DNA of 55,698 bases from an uncultured Bacteroidales bacterium (GTDB lineage: Bacteria; Bacteroidota; Bacteroidia; Bacteroidales; Bacteroidaceae), in the NCBI GenBank assembly GCA_902760315.1, contig CACWFV010000014.1, positions 1 through 55,698 of the forward strand, given 5' to 3'. The position numbers and the translations under genes were made by a program. Each line of letters starts with the position of its first letter. The stretch's first letter is position 1. The notes beneath the pieces are model-generated. The model had not been told where the DNA came from, did no database searches, and worked only from the letters and a program-made list of their open reading frames with translations. Of this stretch, positions 16,970 to 24,009 are shown piece after piece.

Positions 16970-17108
16970 AATGCGGGCAATGATTTGCTCGCATTGAGGC
17001 CCTAGGAAAGCCCAGTATAGGACAAATCACGCCCGCATCGATTGCGGCCGTTCCCTGATTTGCTTACCTTATACTATTCTTCTTTGAAATTTCCTAGGTT
17101 TCAATGCG
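16970..17108. repeat. Nested imperfect palindromes between methyltransferase and nuclease genes
   Basis: The outer arms CGCATTGAggCCTAGGAAA (16990-17009) and TTTCCTAGGtttCAATGCG (17090-17108) pair. Inside them AGTATAGG..CAAATCA (17014-17029) pairs with TGATTTGC..CCTTATACT (17056-17075), around a CCGC..GCGG core (17033-17047). A competing hairpin uses ATGCGGGCAATGATTTG (16971-16987) with either CAAATCACGCCCGCAT (17023-17038) or the adjacent TTTGCTCGCATT (16984-16995). The structure fills the upstream region of the methyltransferase gene and could be regulatory RNA, an operator, or a mobile palindrome. Confidence 0.75.
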
Positions 17109-17204
17109 AATATAGCAAATAGCAAACGTGTTATACTATAAATCTATTTTCGTTTCTTTACGTCATATTGTTTGAATTAAGTTTTTGATTTCCTAAAGTG
17201 AGCA

Positions 17205-17948
17205 CTAAAGGATAAAATTCATATTTTGTTTTTGTAACTCTTGTTCATATTGCTTGTCTAAAGACTCGTAGCTAAGGAAGGCTACGCGCTTGTTCTCACG
17301 AAGGGCATTAAATGCTGCATAGTTCATCTTGTTACTGAATTCTGTGTATCGTTTTTCATCAGCCACAATTACCATACGAGCAGAAAAGTCCCTGAGGTCG
17401 TTGAATTTCAACAACGAATTCTGGATGTCGGTAGAGTGTTCTATCTCGTAGAAAGAATGCGGCATCTTATGTTCGTTGAACCAGATAACATCAATAGTAG
17501 AGCTCCTATCTACTAGGTCTGCATACGAATACTGAGGTATACTCTGTAACGTACGGATTTTTCCTAAAGGAGTCTTGATAAATCGCTTGTTCTTGTCCTG
17601 ATTGGGCACAAAAGTGTCTAAATGACGCATCTTTCCTATTTCCAGCAACAAACCTTGATAGTAAGAATGGTTGAATGTCTTTATCTCTTCGCTGTCTTTA
17701 TTTTTATCGTTTTGCACCATAATACCATCGTTCTCTAACTGATTGCGATGGCTCTCCAAAGCATAGAGACCTGGTTTTATCTTATAGATACCTTTCGTTA
17801 ACTGAACGATACGGCGGATGCTGGCAAATGGAGTCTTCGTTTTCCACGCACATTCTTCTATTTCAAAGATGTGTTGGTTTATCTGGTTGAGAGTAGCTAT
17901 GCCTCCCAACTTGTCAATAGTCTCTATTACCGCTAGCGCCTGTGTCAT
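17205..17948 (-). CDS. Winged-helix plus PD-(D/E)XK nuclease, probable type II restriction endonuclease
   Basis: 247 residues. Residues 1-65 look like a winged helix (AVIETIDKLGGIATLNQINQ, GIYKIKPGLYAL). The rest has a restriction-type core: a helix with Glu103, then Asp153 (STIDVIWF) and Glu168-Ile-Glu170 in SFYEIEHSTDIQNSLLKF, followed by a MVIVADEKRYTEF strand. This EIEHSTDI pattern is what I associate with nucleases paired with DNA methyltransferases, so restriction partnered with the methyltransferase at 15555-16919 is the likely role. It begins 2 bp after the acetyltransferase gene ends, so it is probably co-transcribed with the GNAT pair. Confidence 0.7.
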   Translation of the reverse strand: MTQALAVIETIDKLGGIATLNQINQHIFEIEECAWKTKTPFASIRRIVQLTKGIYKIKPGLYALESHRNQLENDGIMVQNDKNKDSEEIKTFNHSYYQGLLLEIGKMRHLDTFVPNQDKNKRFIKTPLGKIRTLQSIPQYSYADLVDRSSTIDVIWFNEHKMPHSFYEIEHSTDIQNSLLKFNDLRDFSARMVIVADEKRYTEFSNKMNYAAFNALRENKRVAFLSYESLDKQYEQELQKQNMNFIL

Positions 17949-17950
17949 TA

Positions 17951-18562
17951 TTATGAGTTTACTTTCAGTTTAAGCAAATCGAAATACATCAGACGGGTAT
18001 TCAGCGGCAGGCGACCTATGCCAATACCCATGTATTTGGCTTCCAGACGTTCGTCAGCAATAAGATAACGGAAGCCGTTCTTCTTGTAGTAATGGAGCGT
18101 ATCAGGACGGTTCAACGCATCGACAATAAGGAAACGACATCCCGTGCGGTTATTGGTGCGGAAGAGCACTTTTATAAAGTCCATGATGGCCGTTCCGTAG
18201 CCCTGACCAGCAAAGTCCTTGTTTGTACCAAGACGGCCGATGAGTACGGCGGGAAACCTCTTCAACGTCTTATCGCGCAAATCTGTGTCGTCAAGAAACT
18301 GCTCCTTGTATTCATCAGCTATACGATTGGTCAGACGGATGCTATCGTTGGAAAGTGAAAAAGCGGTGACAATGGTCTCAGGCTGTTTTTTTAGACAGAA
18401 TAAGTAGGTCTTGCCAAGCAGTTTGCGCTGATTGACAAGGCAATCCTTGGCAAAGAATTCATCAAGGTCACCTTCGCCACAACTGAAAGGCTTGCAAGCG
18501 GCAAGCTTTTCTTCTGTGAGACGCACGAGTTCGCATTCACCAAGAAGTTGCTCTACAGTCAT
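17951..18562 (-). CDS. GNAT-family acetyltransferase, toxin-like
   Basis: 203 residues from ATG 18562; an upstream in-frame ATG at 18574 is less likely because 18562 forms an ATGA overlap with the small gene before it. It has CGEGDLDEFFAKD and LLGKTYLFCL, then the acetyl-CoA loop around GRLGTNKDFAGQGYGTAIMD (about residues 105-125), and LIVDALNRPDTLHYYKKNGF with the tyrosine expected of GNAT toxins of the TacT/AtaT type, which acetylate aminoacyl-tRNA. The genetic layout, small gene first with ATGA coupling, matches toxin-antitoxin pairs. The nuclease gene follows directly. Confidence 0.8.
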   Translation of the reverse strand: MTVEQLLGECELVRLTEEKLAACKPFSCGEGDLDEFFAKDCLVNQRKLLGKTYLFCLKKQPETIVTAFSLSNDSIRLTNRIADEYKEQFLDDTDLRDKTLKRFPAVLIGRLGTNKDFAGQGYGTAIMDFIKVLFRTNNRTGCRFLIVDALNRPDTLHYYKKNGFRYLIADERLEAKYMGIGIGRLPLNTRLMYFDLLKLKVNS

Positions 18563-18717
18563 AGGGCTGTGCATGTCTTCAGGAAGTCTGCGACCACCTG
18601 TGCCTCATGGCGATAGTCCTCTGTGCCGGGGTTTTGCTCCGTAAGCGTGGCCTCGCTTTCAAATGTTTTTGCCGTCTCGCCATAGAGAGTCGGGATAGCT
18701 CTTATTGCTGTTGCCAT
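18559..18717 (-). CDS. 52-residue antitoxin-like protein
   Basis: Translates as MATAIRAIPTLYGETAKTFE followed by SEATLTEQNPGTEDYRHEAQ and VVADFLKTCTAL. The pattern of a short beta edge (IRAIPTLYG), a helix and a second helix is that of the small partner genes found next to GNAT toxins in Bacteroidetes. Its TGA overlaps the ATG of the acetyltransferase (ATGA at 18559-18562). A TACATTTG box lies 36 bp upstream (18753-18760). Too short for most gene finders, but promoter, coupling and partner all agree. Confidence 0.75.
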   Translation of the reverse strand: MATAIRAIPTLYGETAKTFESEATLTEQNPGTEDYRHEAQVVADFLKTCTAL

Positions 18718-18752
18718 AGTCTTAATACTTATTAATGTTCTATTTCACCTTG

Positions 18753-18760
18753 CAAATGTA
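18753..18760 (-). promoter_or_regulatory. -7 box (TACATTTG) of the antitoxin-GNAT-nuclease operon
   Basis: Exact TAnnTTTG on the minus strand, 36 bp ahead of ATG 18717. A conventional TTTG -33 element is not evident. Confidence 0.65.
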
Positions 18761-18799
18761 CGAAGAATAATTGGAATACGAAATATTTAGGACAAATAA

Positions 18800-18883
18800 T
18801 TAAGAAAATATATCATTTTCATGCAAGAGCCCTTTACCTCCAACCCACTTAATAAAAGGTTTTGCTTTTGAATTAGTTTTCAT
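18800..18883 (-). pseudogene. Dam-type (alpha-class) DNA adenine methylase, 5' relic
   Basis: 27 codons reading MKTNSKAKPFIKWVGGKGLL then HENDIFS and a stop. KPFIKWVGGKGxLL is the AdoMet-binding start of D12-class methylases of the Dam/DpnM type (compare KPFLKWAGGK in Dam). All the rest of the enzyme is missing, and the remnant runs straight into the promoter region of the antitoxin-GNAT operon. It is preceded by an apparently intact upstream region with three GATC sites. The gene was probably truncated when the GNAT operon was placed here, or by deletion. Confidence 0.75.
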
Positions 18884-18885
18884 TA

Positions 18886-19008
18886 TTTTGTGATTTAGTC
18901 AGCTGGTGTTACCCAGTTGTTCGTTTCAAATCACAAAGTTAGCACAATTCCCAAAGAAAAACAGCAATTGATCAAAACTTAACAAAAAAGATCAAAATAG
19001 ATCAAACC
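18886..19008 (-). promoter_or_regulatory. Upstream region of the dam relic: inverted repeat and GATC cluster
   Basis: TTTGTGATTT (18887-18896) and AAATCACAAA (18928-18937) form a perfect 10-bp inverted repeat enclosing CAGCTGG..CCCAGTTG. Three GATC tetramers lie at about 18970, 18990 and 19000 in TTTTGATC-like contexts. The layout, an operator next to the ATG with target sites upstream, suggests self-regulation of a GATC methylase. A CAAAGG..-type box near 19040 is too weak to call. Confidence 0.5.
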
Positions 19009-19063
19009 TATTTGGATATACCCAAATAATCTCCTGCCTTTGCCGAAAAAAGTTATGGAGAAA

Positions 19064-19121
19064 GTGACAAGGGACAGTCCCCTGTCACACTATGTGAAAC
19101 AGGTACCTGTCACCTGGTTCA
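19064..19121. repeat. Pair of REP-like hairpins
   Basis: Hairpin 1 is GTGACAAGGG (19064-19073) with CCCCTGTCAC (19079-19088). Hairpin 2 is TGAAACAGGT (19095-19104) with ACCTGGTTCA (19112-19121), which also contains the perfect 12-bp palindrome ACAGGTACCTGT. Two hairpins of related sequence side by side look like a REP/BIME unit. No RAYT transposase is in the window. Confidence 0.65.
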
Positions 19122-19164
19122 TGTTAAGTTGAAGTAGATGTTGACAACTTGATTGTTGACAGTT

Positions 19165-19334
19165 GACGTTTTCCTAAAATTTTAGTGGAAAACGAGAAGA
19201 AGACGATAAATCTATATAATAATTCAATAATAATATAATATTATAATATTATATTATTATTGGCATTCGTCTGTGAAAAATAAAAAATCGCCAAAACGTC
19301 CGAAGTCCGAAGTCCGAATGTCCGTTTCGTGGAG
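19165..19334 (+). repeat. Structured repeat, copy A (170 bp)
   Basis: Shares with copy B, in the same order and orientation: GACGTTTT; AAATTTTAGTGGAAAA; a purine-rich stretch; an AT-rich perfect 38-bp palindrome bounded by CAA and TTG (19225-19262); GTGAAAAATAAAAA; and the terminal block CCAAAACGTCCGAAGTCCG continuing to TTTCGTGGAG. Upstream, heptad units of TTGACAN replace the TCGGACN units of copy B. Lies 57 bp beyond the stop of the permease gene. No ORF. Confidence 0.9.
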
Positions 19335-19391
19335 ACCGCATGATGTATTTATGTTCCTGATGCGTCTTTGTAAGCAGGATAAGGGGAAGCG

Positions 19392-20699
19392 TCATGGCAT
19401 GCCTGAACCTGTTTCTGCTTCGGTGCCACTCTTGAGATTCGGTTTTTTGAAGCGTTTTGTCCAGCCTCCGATGAATGAAAGTAAGATATAGGTGGCGAGT
19501 CCGAAGATGATACCATCGGTGATGCTACCCGTGATAGGCATGAGCAGGATGCAGAGAAAGGCGGGCAGGGACTCTTTGAGGTGTGAAATGCTGATATGGC
19601 GTACTGAGCCAAAAAGATAAAAGCCAGCAATTACCAGTACGGGGGCGGTGGCAACGGCAGGAATAGCCATAAATAGCGGAGCGAAGAACAGGCTCATGGC
19701 GAAACAGATGGCAACGACGAGGGCTGTGAGTCCCGTACGCCCGCCTTCGGCTACGCCTGTGGCACTCTCCACGTAGGTGGTCACGGTGCTGGTGCCTAAA
19801 CAAGCTCCGCACACGGTGCCGAGCGCATCGCTGAGCATGACGCGCTGCATGTGGGGTATACGCCCGCTCTTACGGATACTGCCTGAGGTAGCCATGATAC
19901 CCACAAAGGTGCCAAGACTGTCGAAGATGTCGAAGAAGAGCATCGTCAGCACGCAGACCCAGAGGTCGGGCGAGAGTAGGTCGGCCCACGAGAACTGGCA
20001 GAACAGTGGGGCTGGCGAGTCGGGTAGCGAGAACATCGTGTCGGGCAGTGTGGTTACTCCCAGGGGAATGCCTGCCAACGTGACGATGATGATGCTAAGC
20101 AAAAGTCCTCCACGCAGCCGAATAATAGCAAACGTTCCCGTGAGCACCAGTCCCAACAGGAAGAGCAGCGAGGAGGGGCTGGTCAAGGTGTTGATATGAT
20201 TGAAGATGGTTCCTGTGGCAAGCAGTCCGCTGTTTTTTATACCTATCATGGCGATAAAGAAACCGATGCCGGAGGCGATGGCGTACTTCAGCGAGGCGGG
20301 CACCATGTCGAAGATGACTTTTCGCATGTTGCTCATACAGAGCAGGACAAAGAGGATGCCCTCGATGAGTACGGCGGTGAGGGCAAACTGCCACGAATAG
20401 CCCATGGAGAGGCAGACGGTCTCGATGAAGAACACATTGAGTGAAAGCCCTGGTGCCTGGCCAAAAGGCTTGCGAGCCAGAAAGGCCATGAGCAGTGTAC
20501 CGGCGATGGTGGCAAGGACAGTGGTGGTGAACACGGTGTCGACGGGAAAGCCGACCTTGGCCATTGGTGCAAACATGGCGGGCAGCAGTGCCAGGATATA
20601 TGACATGGTGGCAAAGGTTGTAAGACCTGCCAGCACTTCTGTCTTGAGGTTGTCGCGCAGTGGCGAGAAACCTACGAGGGATAAAAGTCTATTTTTCAT
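19392..20699 (-). CDS. NCS2-family purine permease, AzgA-like (adenine/hypoxanthine/guanine)
   Basis: 435 residues with about 12-14 hydrophobic segments. The AzgA/GhxP subgroup signature is present: FATMSYILALLPAMF near the start, APGLSLNVFF around residue 85, and GTSTVTTYVESATGVAEGGR around residue 300. It would import purine bases by proton symport. Translated 14 bp downstream of the histidine kinase gene, so the two are probably one unit. The shared operon hints that the kinase senses nucleobase or nutrient status, which is inference only. Confidence 0.92.
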   Translation of the reverse strand: MKNRLLSLVGFSPLRDNLKTEVLAGLTTFATMSYILALLPAMFAPMAKVGFPVDTVFTTTVLATIAGTLLMAFLARKPFGQAPGLSLNVFFIETVCLSMGYSWQFALTAVLIEGILFVLLCMSNMRKVIFDMVPASLKYAIASGIGFFIAMIGIKNSGLLATGTIFNHINTLTSPSSLLFLLGLVLTGTFAIIRLRGGLLLSIIIVTLAGIPLGVTTLPDTMFSLPDSPAPLFCQFSWADLLSPDLWVCVLTMLFFDIFDSLGTFVGIMATSGSIRKSGRIPHMQRVMLSDALGTVCGACLGTSTVTTYVESATGVAEGGRTGLTALVVAICFAMSLFFAPLFMAIPAVATAPVLVIAGFYLFGSVRHISISHLKESLPAFLCILLMPITGSITDGIIFGLATYILLSFIGGWTKRFKKPNLKSGTEAETGSGMP

Positions 20700-20713
20700 T
20701 TATGATTTACTCT

Positions 20714-22660
20714 TTACGATTTGAATGATGCTGGGATGATAAAATCGAACTTGGAACCGCCAGTGTAATCCGTATCAAGTGTAAGTGTGCCTCCAAGGCG
20801 TTCGGCTATCATCCTGGCAACAGAGAGGCCGAGACCAGTGCCCTGTGCAAAGCTGTCGAGCTTGGCAAAGCGCTCGAAGATGAAGTCGCGCTTGTCGGCA
20901 GGGATGCCCGGACCCGTGTCGGCAACGGAGAAATGGAAGCGGTCGCCTTCTTGTTTCAGCGAGAGTGTGATGCTGCCAAGATGAGTGAACTTAGCGGCAT
21001 TGTCGAGCAAACGGGTAAGGACGGTCTGTATCAGGTGGGGGTGGGTACTGACCTGCATTTCGTCAGGCACCAGGCAATGGCCTTCGAGTGCCACATCAGC
21101 CGCTACCGACGGGCGGACGGCTTCTATGGCCTGTTCCACGATGAGGGCTGGATAATAGTCCTCTGCTGGTGGCAGTTCGGTGCTGCTCTCCAGGTCGGAA
21201 ATCTGGATGAGGTCGTCGAGGATGTTGGTCAATTGGTGCGTGCTCTCCTGAATATGCTGGCTAATTTCAACTCGTTCGGCAGCACGCAGTTCGATGTCGG
21301 GCATGGCGAACACCTGCGTAAAACCACTGATGTGATTAAGGGGAGTGCGTATCTCGTGTGTCATGTTCTGGATGAATGTTGTCTTTGCCTTGGATGCTGC
21401 TTCGGCATGGTCGCGCTCAATGGCGAGTTGCTTGTTTTGAGCCACCACCACGTTGCGCTCGCGCTGCAACTGTTGGTTCTTGATTTCCAGCTGTCGGCTC
21501 CAGCGGCTGTTATACACCAGAAAAACGAGAATAGCACCGATGCCCATAATCATGACAATGCCGCCCGTGGTGAAGCGCGACCTCTGTTCGAGCTGAGCGT
21601 TGGCTGCCTGCAATTCGCTGACGGCGTACTGCTTGTTCAGATGGTTCAGTTGGTCGTGCTGGTCGATGACCGCGAGTGAGTCTTTCAGTTCGTCGAGCTG
21701 GTGATAAATTTTCAAAGCTTCCTCAAAACGGCCCGCTTTCTCCAGTACATTGGCACGTTCCTCAAGGGCTACAACCAGATTGCTGCTGTCTGTATTCTTA
21801 TTGGCTAACTCCAGCAAACGGGTGCTATGCTGCAAGGCTTCGTCGATATGTCCTTGTTCCCTCGCCAACTGACTACGCAGTTGCGTTATTGTGATGACGT
21901 TTAGGGGATTATTGCCTGAAACGTTCTCATGGTATGCTGCCGAGTCGATGGCCACTTTCGCTTGTTGATAGTCACCTGTGGCCAGCAGATAGTCTGCATA
22001 AACCGAATGGAGAGTGAAATGGAAATTGGCATTTACCACAGCTTCCGAATCGCCGACGATGACAGGATATTTATACACTTCTGTCTGCCAGGCTCGCAGT
22101 GTACTGTCCACAGCCGTATAGCGTTTCATCTTCAATTGTTCCTCGCAGAGCGATTGATAGCAATAGAATAATTCGCCAGGTGTAGTCCCCTTTGGAAAGT
22201 AGCCAATGGCCTTCTTCAGATACGACTCCGCTTCGTGACTATTGTTCACATGGGTATAGCCTACTCCGAGCGTCTTATATGCCAGGAATAGTCCGTAAGG
22301 CTCGTTGCGCTTCTCGGCTTCCTCCTGCATACTGTAGGCTTCGCCTGAAGCTTTGTCAAACTGGTTGTCCCAGACGTAGGCCTCCGCCAGTACTGCCCAG
22401 ATGTTGTAATACCATTGGCGCTGGTTGTGCTCGGCACACACCTTCATGCTCCATGCAGCATGTTGTTCAAGCGAGTCTGTCTCATTATTATTATAATAGT
22501 TAAGGGCTTGATTCAGAAGGGCGAAGCAGGAGTCGTTCCAGTCGACGGAGCTGTCTGACGAATGAGTCTTGCTACCTGTCCAGTGCTGGCATGAGAACAA
22601 CAGCGGTCCGGAGAGTACTGTTATAAGTACGAGGAGGGAGAATATGCGCTTTTGTGTCAT
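20714..22660 (-). CDS. Membrane sensor histidine kinase with periplasmic TPR repeats
   Basis: 648 residues from ATG 22660; a longer frame to 22849 would start upstream of the promoter box. It has a lipobox-like signal (LSGPLLFSCQHW), TPR-type helices to about residue 360, one membrane segment (GIVMIMGIGAILVFLVY), then a coiled coil. The kinase core has the H-box FIQNMTHEIRTPLNHISGF, N-box LLDNAAKFTH, G1 DTGPGIP and G2 GTGLGLSVAR. There is no receiver or DNA-binding domain, so a separate response regulator, not found here, is needed. The 105-bp leader follows a TATCTTTG box at 22775-22782. Confidence 0.92.
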   Translation of the reverse strand: MTQKRIFSLLVLITVLSGPLLFSCQHWTGSKTHSSDSSVDWNDSCFALLNQALNYYNNNETDSLEQHAAWSMKVCAEHNQRQWYYNIWAVLAEAYVWDNQFDKASGEAYSMQEEAEKRNEPYGLFLAYKTLGVGYTHVNNSHEAESYLKKAIGYFPKGTTPGELFYCYQSLCEEQLKMKRYTAVDSTLRAWQTEVYKYPVIVGDSEAVVNANFHFTLHSVYADYLLATGDYQQAKVAIDSAAYHENVSGNNPLNVITITQLRSQLAREQGHIDEALQHSTRLLELANKNTDSSNLVVALEERANVLEKAGRFEEALKIYHQLDELKDSLAVIDQHDQLNHLNKQYAVSELQAANAQLEQRSRFTTGGIVMIMGIGAILVFLVYNSRWSRQLEIKNQQLQRERNVVVAQNKQLAIERDHAEAASKAKTTFIQNMTHEIRTPLNHISGFTQVFAMPDIELRAAERVEISQHIQESTHQLTNILDDLIQISDLESSTELPPAEDYYPALIVEQAIEAVRPSVAADVALEGHCLVPDEMQVSTHPHLIQTVLTRLLDNAAKFTHLGSITLSLKQEGDRFHFSVADTGPGIPADKRDFIFERFAKLDSFAQGTGLGLSVARMIAERLGGTLTLDTDYTGGSKFDFIIPASFKS

Positions 22661-22774
22661 AACGGTCGGATGGATGATGTTTCTTTTGTTTTGCTCGTAA
22701 TGTCTCGTTCGAGGTGCAAGTTCGTGTGAGAGATGGAGCAATAATAAGATTTGTGCCTCCAAGGAAACACGTTG

Positions 22775-22782
22775 CAAAGATA
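22775..22782 (-). promoter_or_regulatory. -7 box (TATCTTTG) of the histidine kinase gene
   Basis: Exact TAnnTTTG on the minus strand, about 115 bp ahead of the ATG. This position supports the start at 22660. Confidence 0.65.
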
Positions 22783-22952
22783 CAACTTTTCTTTGGATTG
22801 GAATACGAAAATCAAGTTTTTCTGCATATATTTTGGAAGTTTGGAACAAAAATCACGCTCTCCGAACCGAAAAATAGGAAAGACAGAGGGCTACAGCCCG
22901 TCTTATGATAACAGTACCCGCTTGCTTATCTCATCAAGAAGTTATCTCGATT

Positions 22953-23156
22953 CGGACATTCGGACTTCGGACTTCGGACGTTTTGGTGAAATTTTAGTGG
23001 AAAAGGTGAGGGACGGAGGAGAAAGAACAGAATTGTATAAAATAATTCAAATATAATATAATAATATATTATTATATTATATTTGTGGATAGTCCGTGAA
23101 AAATAAAAATCACCAAAACGTCCGAAGTCCGAAGTCCGAATGTCCGTTTCGTGGAG
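22953..23156 (+). repeat. Structured repeat, copy B, with perfect 37-bp inverted arms (204 bp)
   Basis: Left arm 22953-22989 and right arm 23110-23146 are exact reverse complements over 37 bp, built of 7-bp units (TCGGACT) followed by a GTTTTGGTGA end. The centre (23048-23085) is a perfect 38-bp AT palindrome bounded by CAA and TTG, with a different sequence from that of copy A. Common blocks with copy A: AAATTTTAGTGGAAAA, GTGAAAAATAAAAA and the TCCGAAG heptads ending in TTTCGTGGAG. The core homology to copy A spans 22977-23156. No ORF. Confidence 0.92.
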
Positions 23157-23225
23157 GGGGGGTGATTTTTGTGCAAAAAAGAGGTCAAAAATAGGGGTCG
23201 AAAAAGTGTGTTTTTAGCAGTTTTA

Positions 23226-23257
23226 TTTGCAAAAGCCGCCTGTTCTTTGTACCTTTG
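23226..23257 (+). promoter_or_regulatory. Promoter of the HU-like gene (TTTG-N20-TACCTTTG)
   Basis: TTTG at 23226-23229 and TACCTTTG at 23250-23257 with 20 bp between: a textbook Bacteroidetes promoter. The leader before the ATG is about 250 nt. Confidence 0.85.
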
Positions 23258-23293
23258 CACTGTCAATGAGGTGGTAAGGCCCTTCGGCGCGCA

Positions 23294-23399
23294 GAGACTG
23301 GCTGAGCCGCATCGGAGACAGACTGAAAGCGCTTCAGAGAGAGGCTGAGCCGCATCAGAGACAGACTGAGCTGCATCAGAGACAGGCTGAAAACGGAGA
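23294..23399 (+). repeat. Five tandem 21-22-bp repeats in the HU-like gene leader
   Basis: Units beginning GAGACAGACTGAGCYGCATCA start at 23294, 23315, 23337, 23358 and 23379. The middle units are the best conserved. They are transcribed as part of the long 5' leader. The frame on the minus strand reads SVSDAAQ-like heptads, but no promoter supports a gene there. Confidence 0.8.
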
Positions 23400-23515
23400 T
23401 TGCCAGCTGTATAACGGGCCCTATAAAACGGCTGAGAAAATTCCGGGGGAGTAGGCCAAGAGAGAATTGTCAACCGAAAGTTTAACCATTGAAAAAAAGA
23501 AGGAGATTACTAGTT

Positions 23516-23953
23516 ATGAGTGTATTTTATCGTTTGCATCAAGACAAGTCGACCGGAACCAAGCGCTCCGGCAAGTGGTACGCCCGCGCCGTGCCCACGG
23601 CAGTCATCAACACCCGCCAGCTGTCGGAGATCATCCAGCGCAACTGTACCGTCAAGCGCTCCGACGTGATGGCCGTCATCGAGGAGATGGTCGAGGTCAT
23701 GCGCGACCAGATGCAGGACTCCAAGCGCGTCAAGCTGGACGGCTTCGGCTCGTTCAAGATCGGCATCGAGTGTAAGGGTGCCCAGACGGCCGAGAAGTTC
23801 ACCGTGGCCGAGAACGTCACCGGACTGCACGTCGTCTTCACCCCTGAGCGCACCACCGACTCCGCAGGTAACCGCCAGAAGCAGTTCCTGCAGAACTGCA
23901 AGGTCGAGGAGCTGCCGCTGAACACGGTGGTGAAGGAGACTCCAGAGCCTTAA
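23516..23953 (+). CDS. HU-family DNA-binding protein with Bacteroidetes N-terminal extension
   Basis: 145 residues from ATG 23516, chosen because a strong GAAGGAG Shine-Dalgarno lies about 9 bp upstream, which is unusual in this phylum. The N-terminal SVFYRLHQDKSTGTKRSGKW is followed by the HU/IHF fold: NTRQLSEIIQRNCTVKRSDV, VEVMRDQMQDSKRVKLDGFG and SFKIG. It ends in a polar tail after VVFTPERTTDSAG. Such HU-like proteins often accompany VirE-like loci in Bacteroidetes but here it stands alone, next to dnaA and convergent with it. It probably acts as a nucleoid protein. Confidence 0.88.
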   Translation: MSVFYRLHQDKSTGTKRSGKWYARAVPTAVINTRQLSEIIQRNCTVKRSDVMAVIEEMVEVMRDQMQDSKRVKLDGFGSFKIGIECKGAQTAEKFTVAENVTGLHVVFTPERTTDSAGNRQKQFLQNCKVEELPLNTVVKETPEP

Positions 23954-23956
23954 GCC

Positions 23957-24003
23957 AAAAAAAAACTTCCAGCCTGCCATTTTTTGGGGGTTGGAAGTTT
24001 TTT
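23957..24003. terminator. Bidirectional terminator between the HU-like gene and dnaA
   Basis: Stem AAAAACTTCCA (23961-23971) with TGGAAGTTTTT (23992-24002). The T-run on each exit side serves both converging genes. Confidence 0.9.
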
Positions 24004-24009
24004 GTGTGT

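Noticed and set aside
15555-18883. A complete DpnII-type system
   Set aside because: The nuclease shows no resemblance to DpnII and the Dam-type gene is only a relic, so the target cannot be assumed to be GATC.
22953-23156. TCCGAAG heptads as a CRISPR-like array
   Set aside because: Units are 7 bp with no spacers, and no cas gene is in the window.
23072-23473. A gene on the minus strand with SVSDAAQ repeats
   Set aside because: It runs through the structured repeat and the HU leader and promoter, and its repeats are those of the leader's tandem array.
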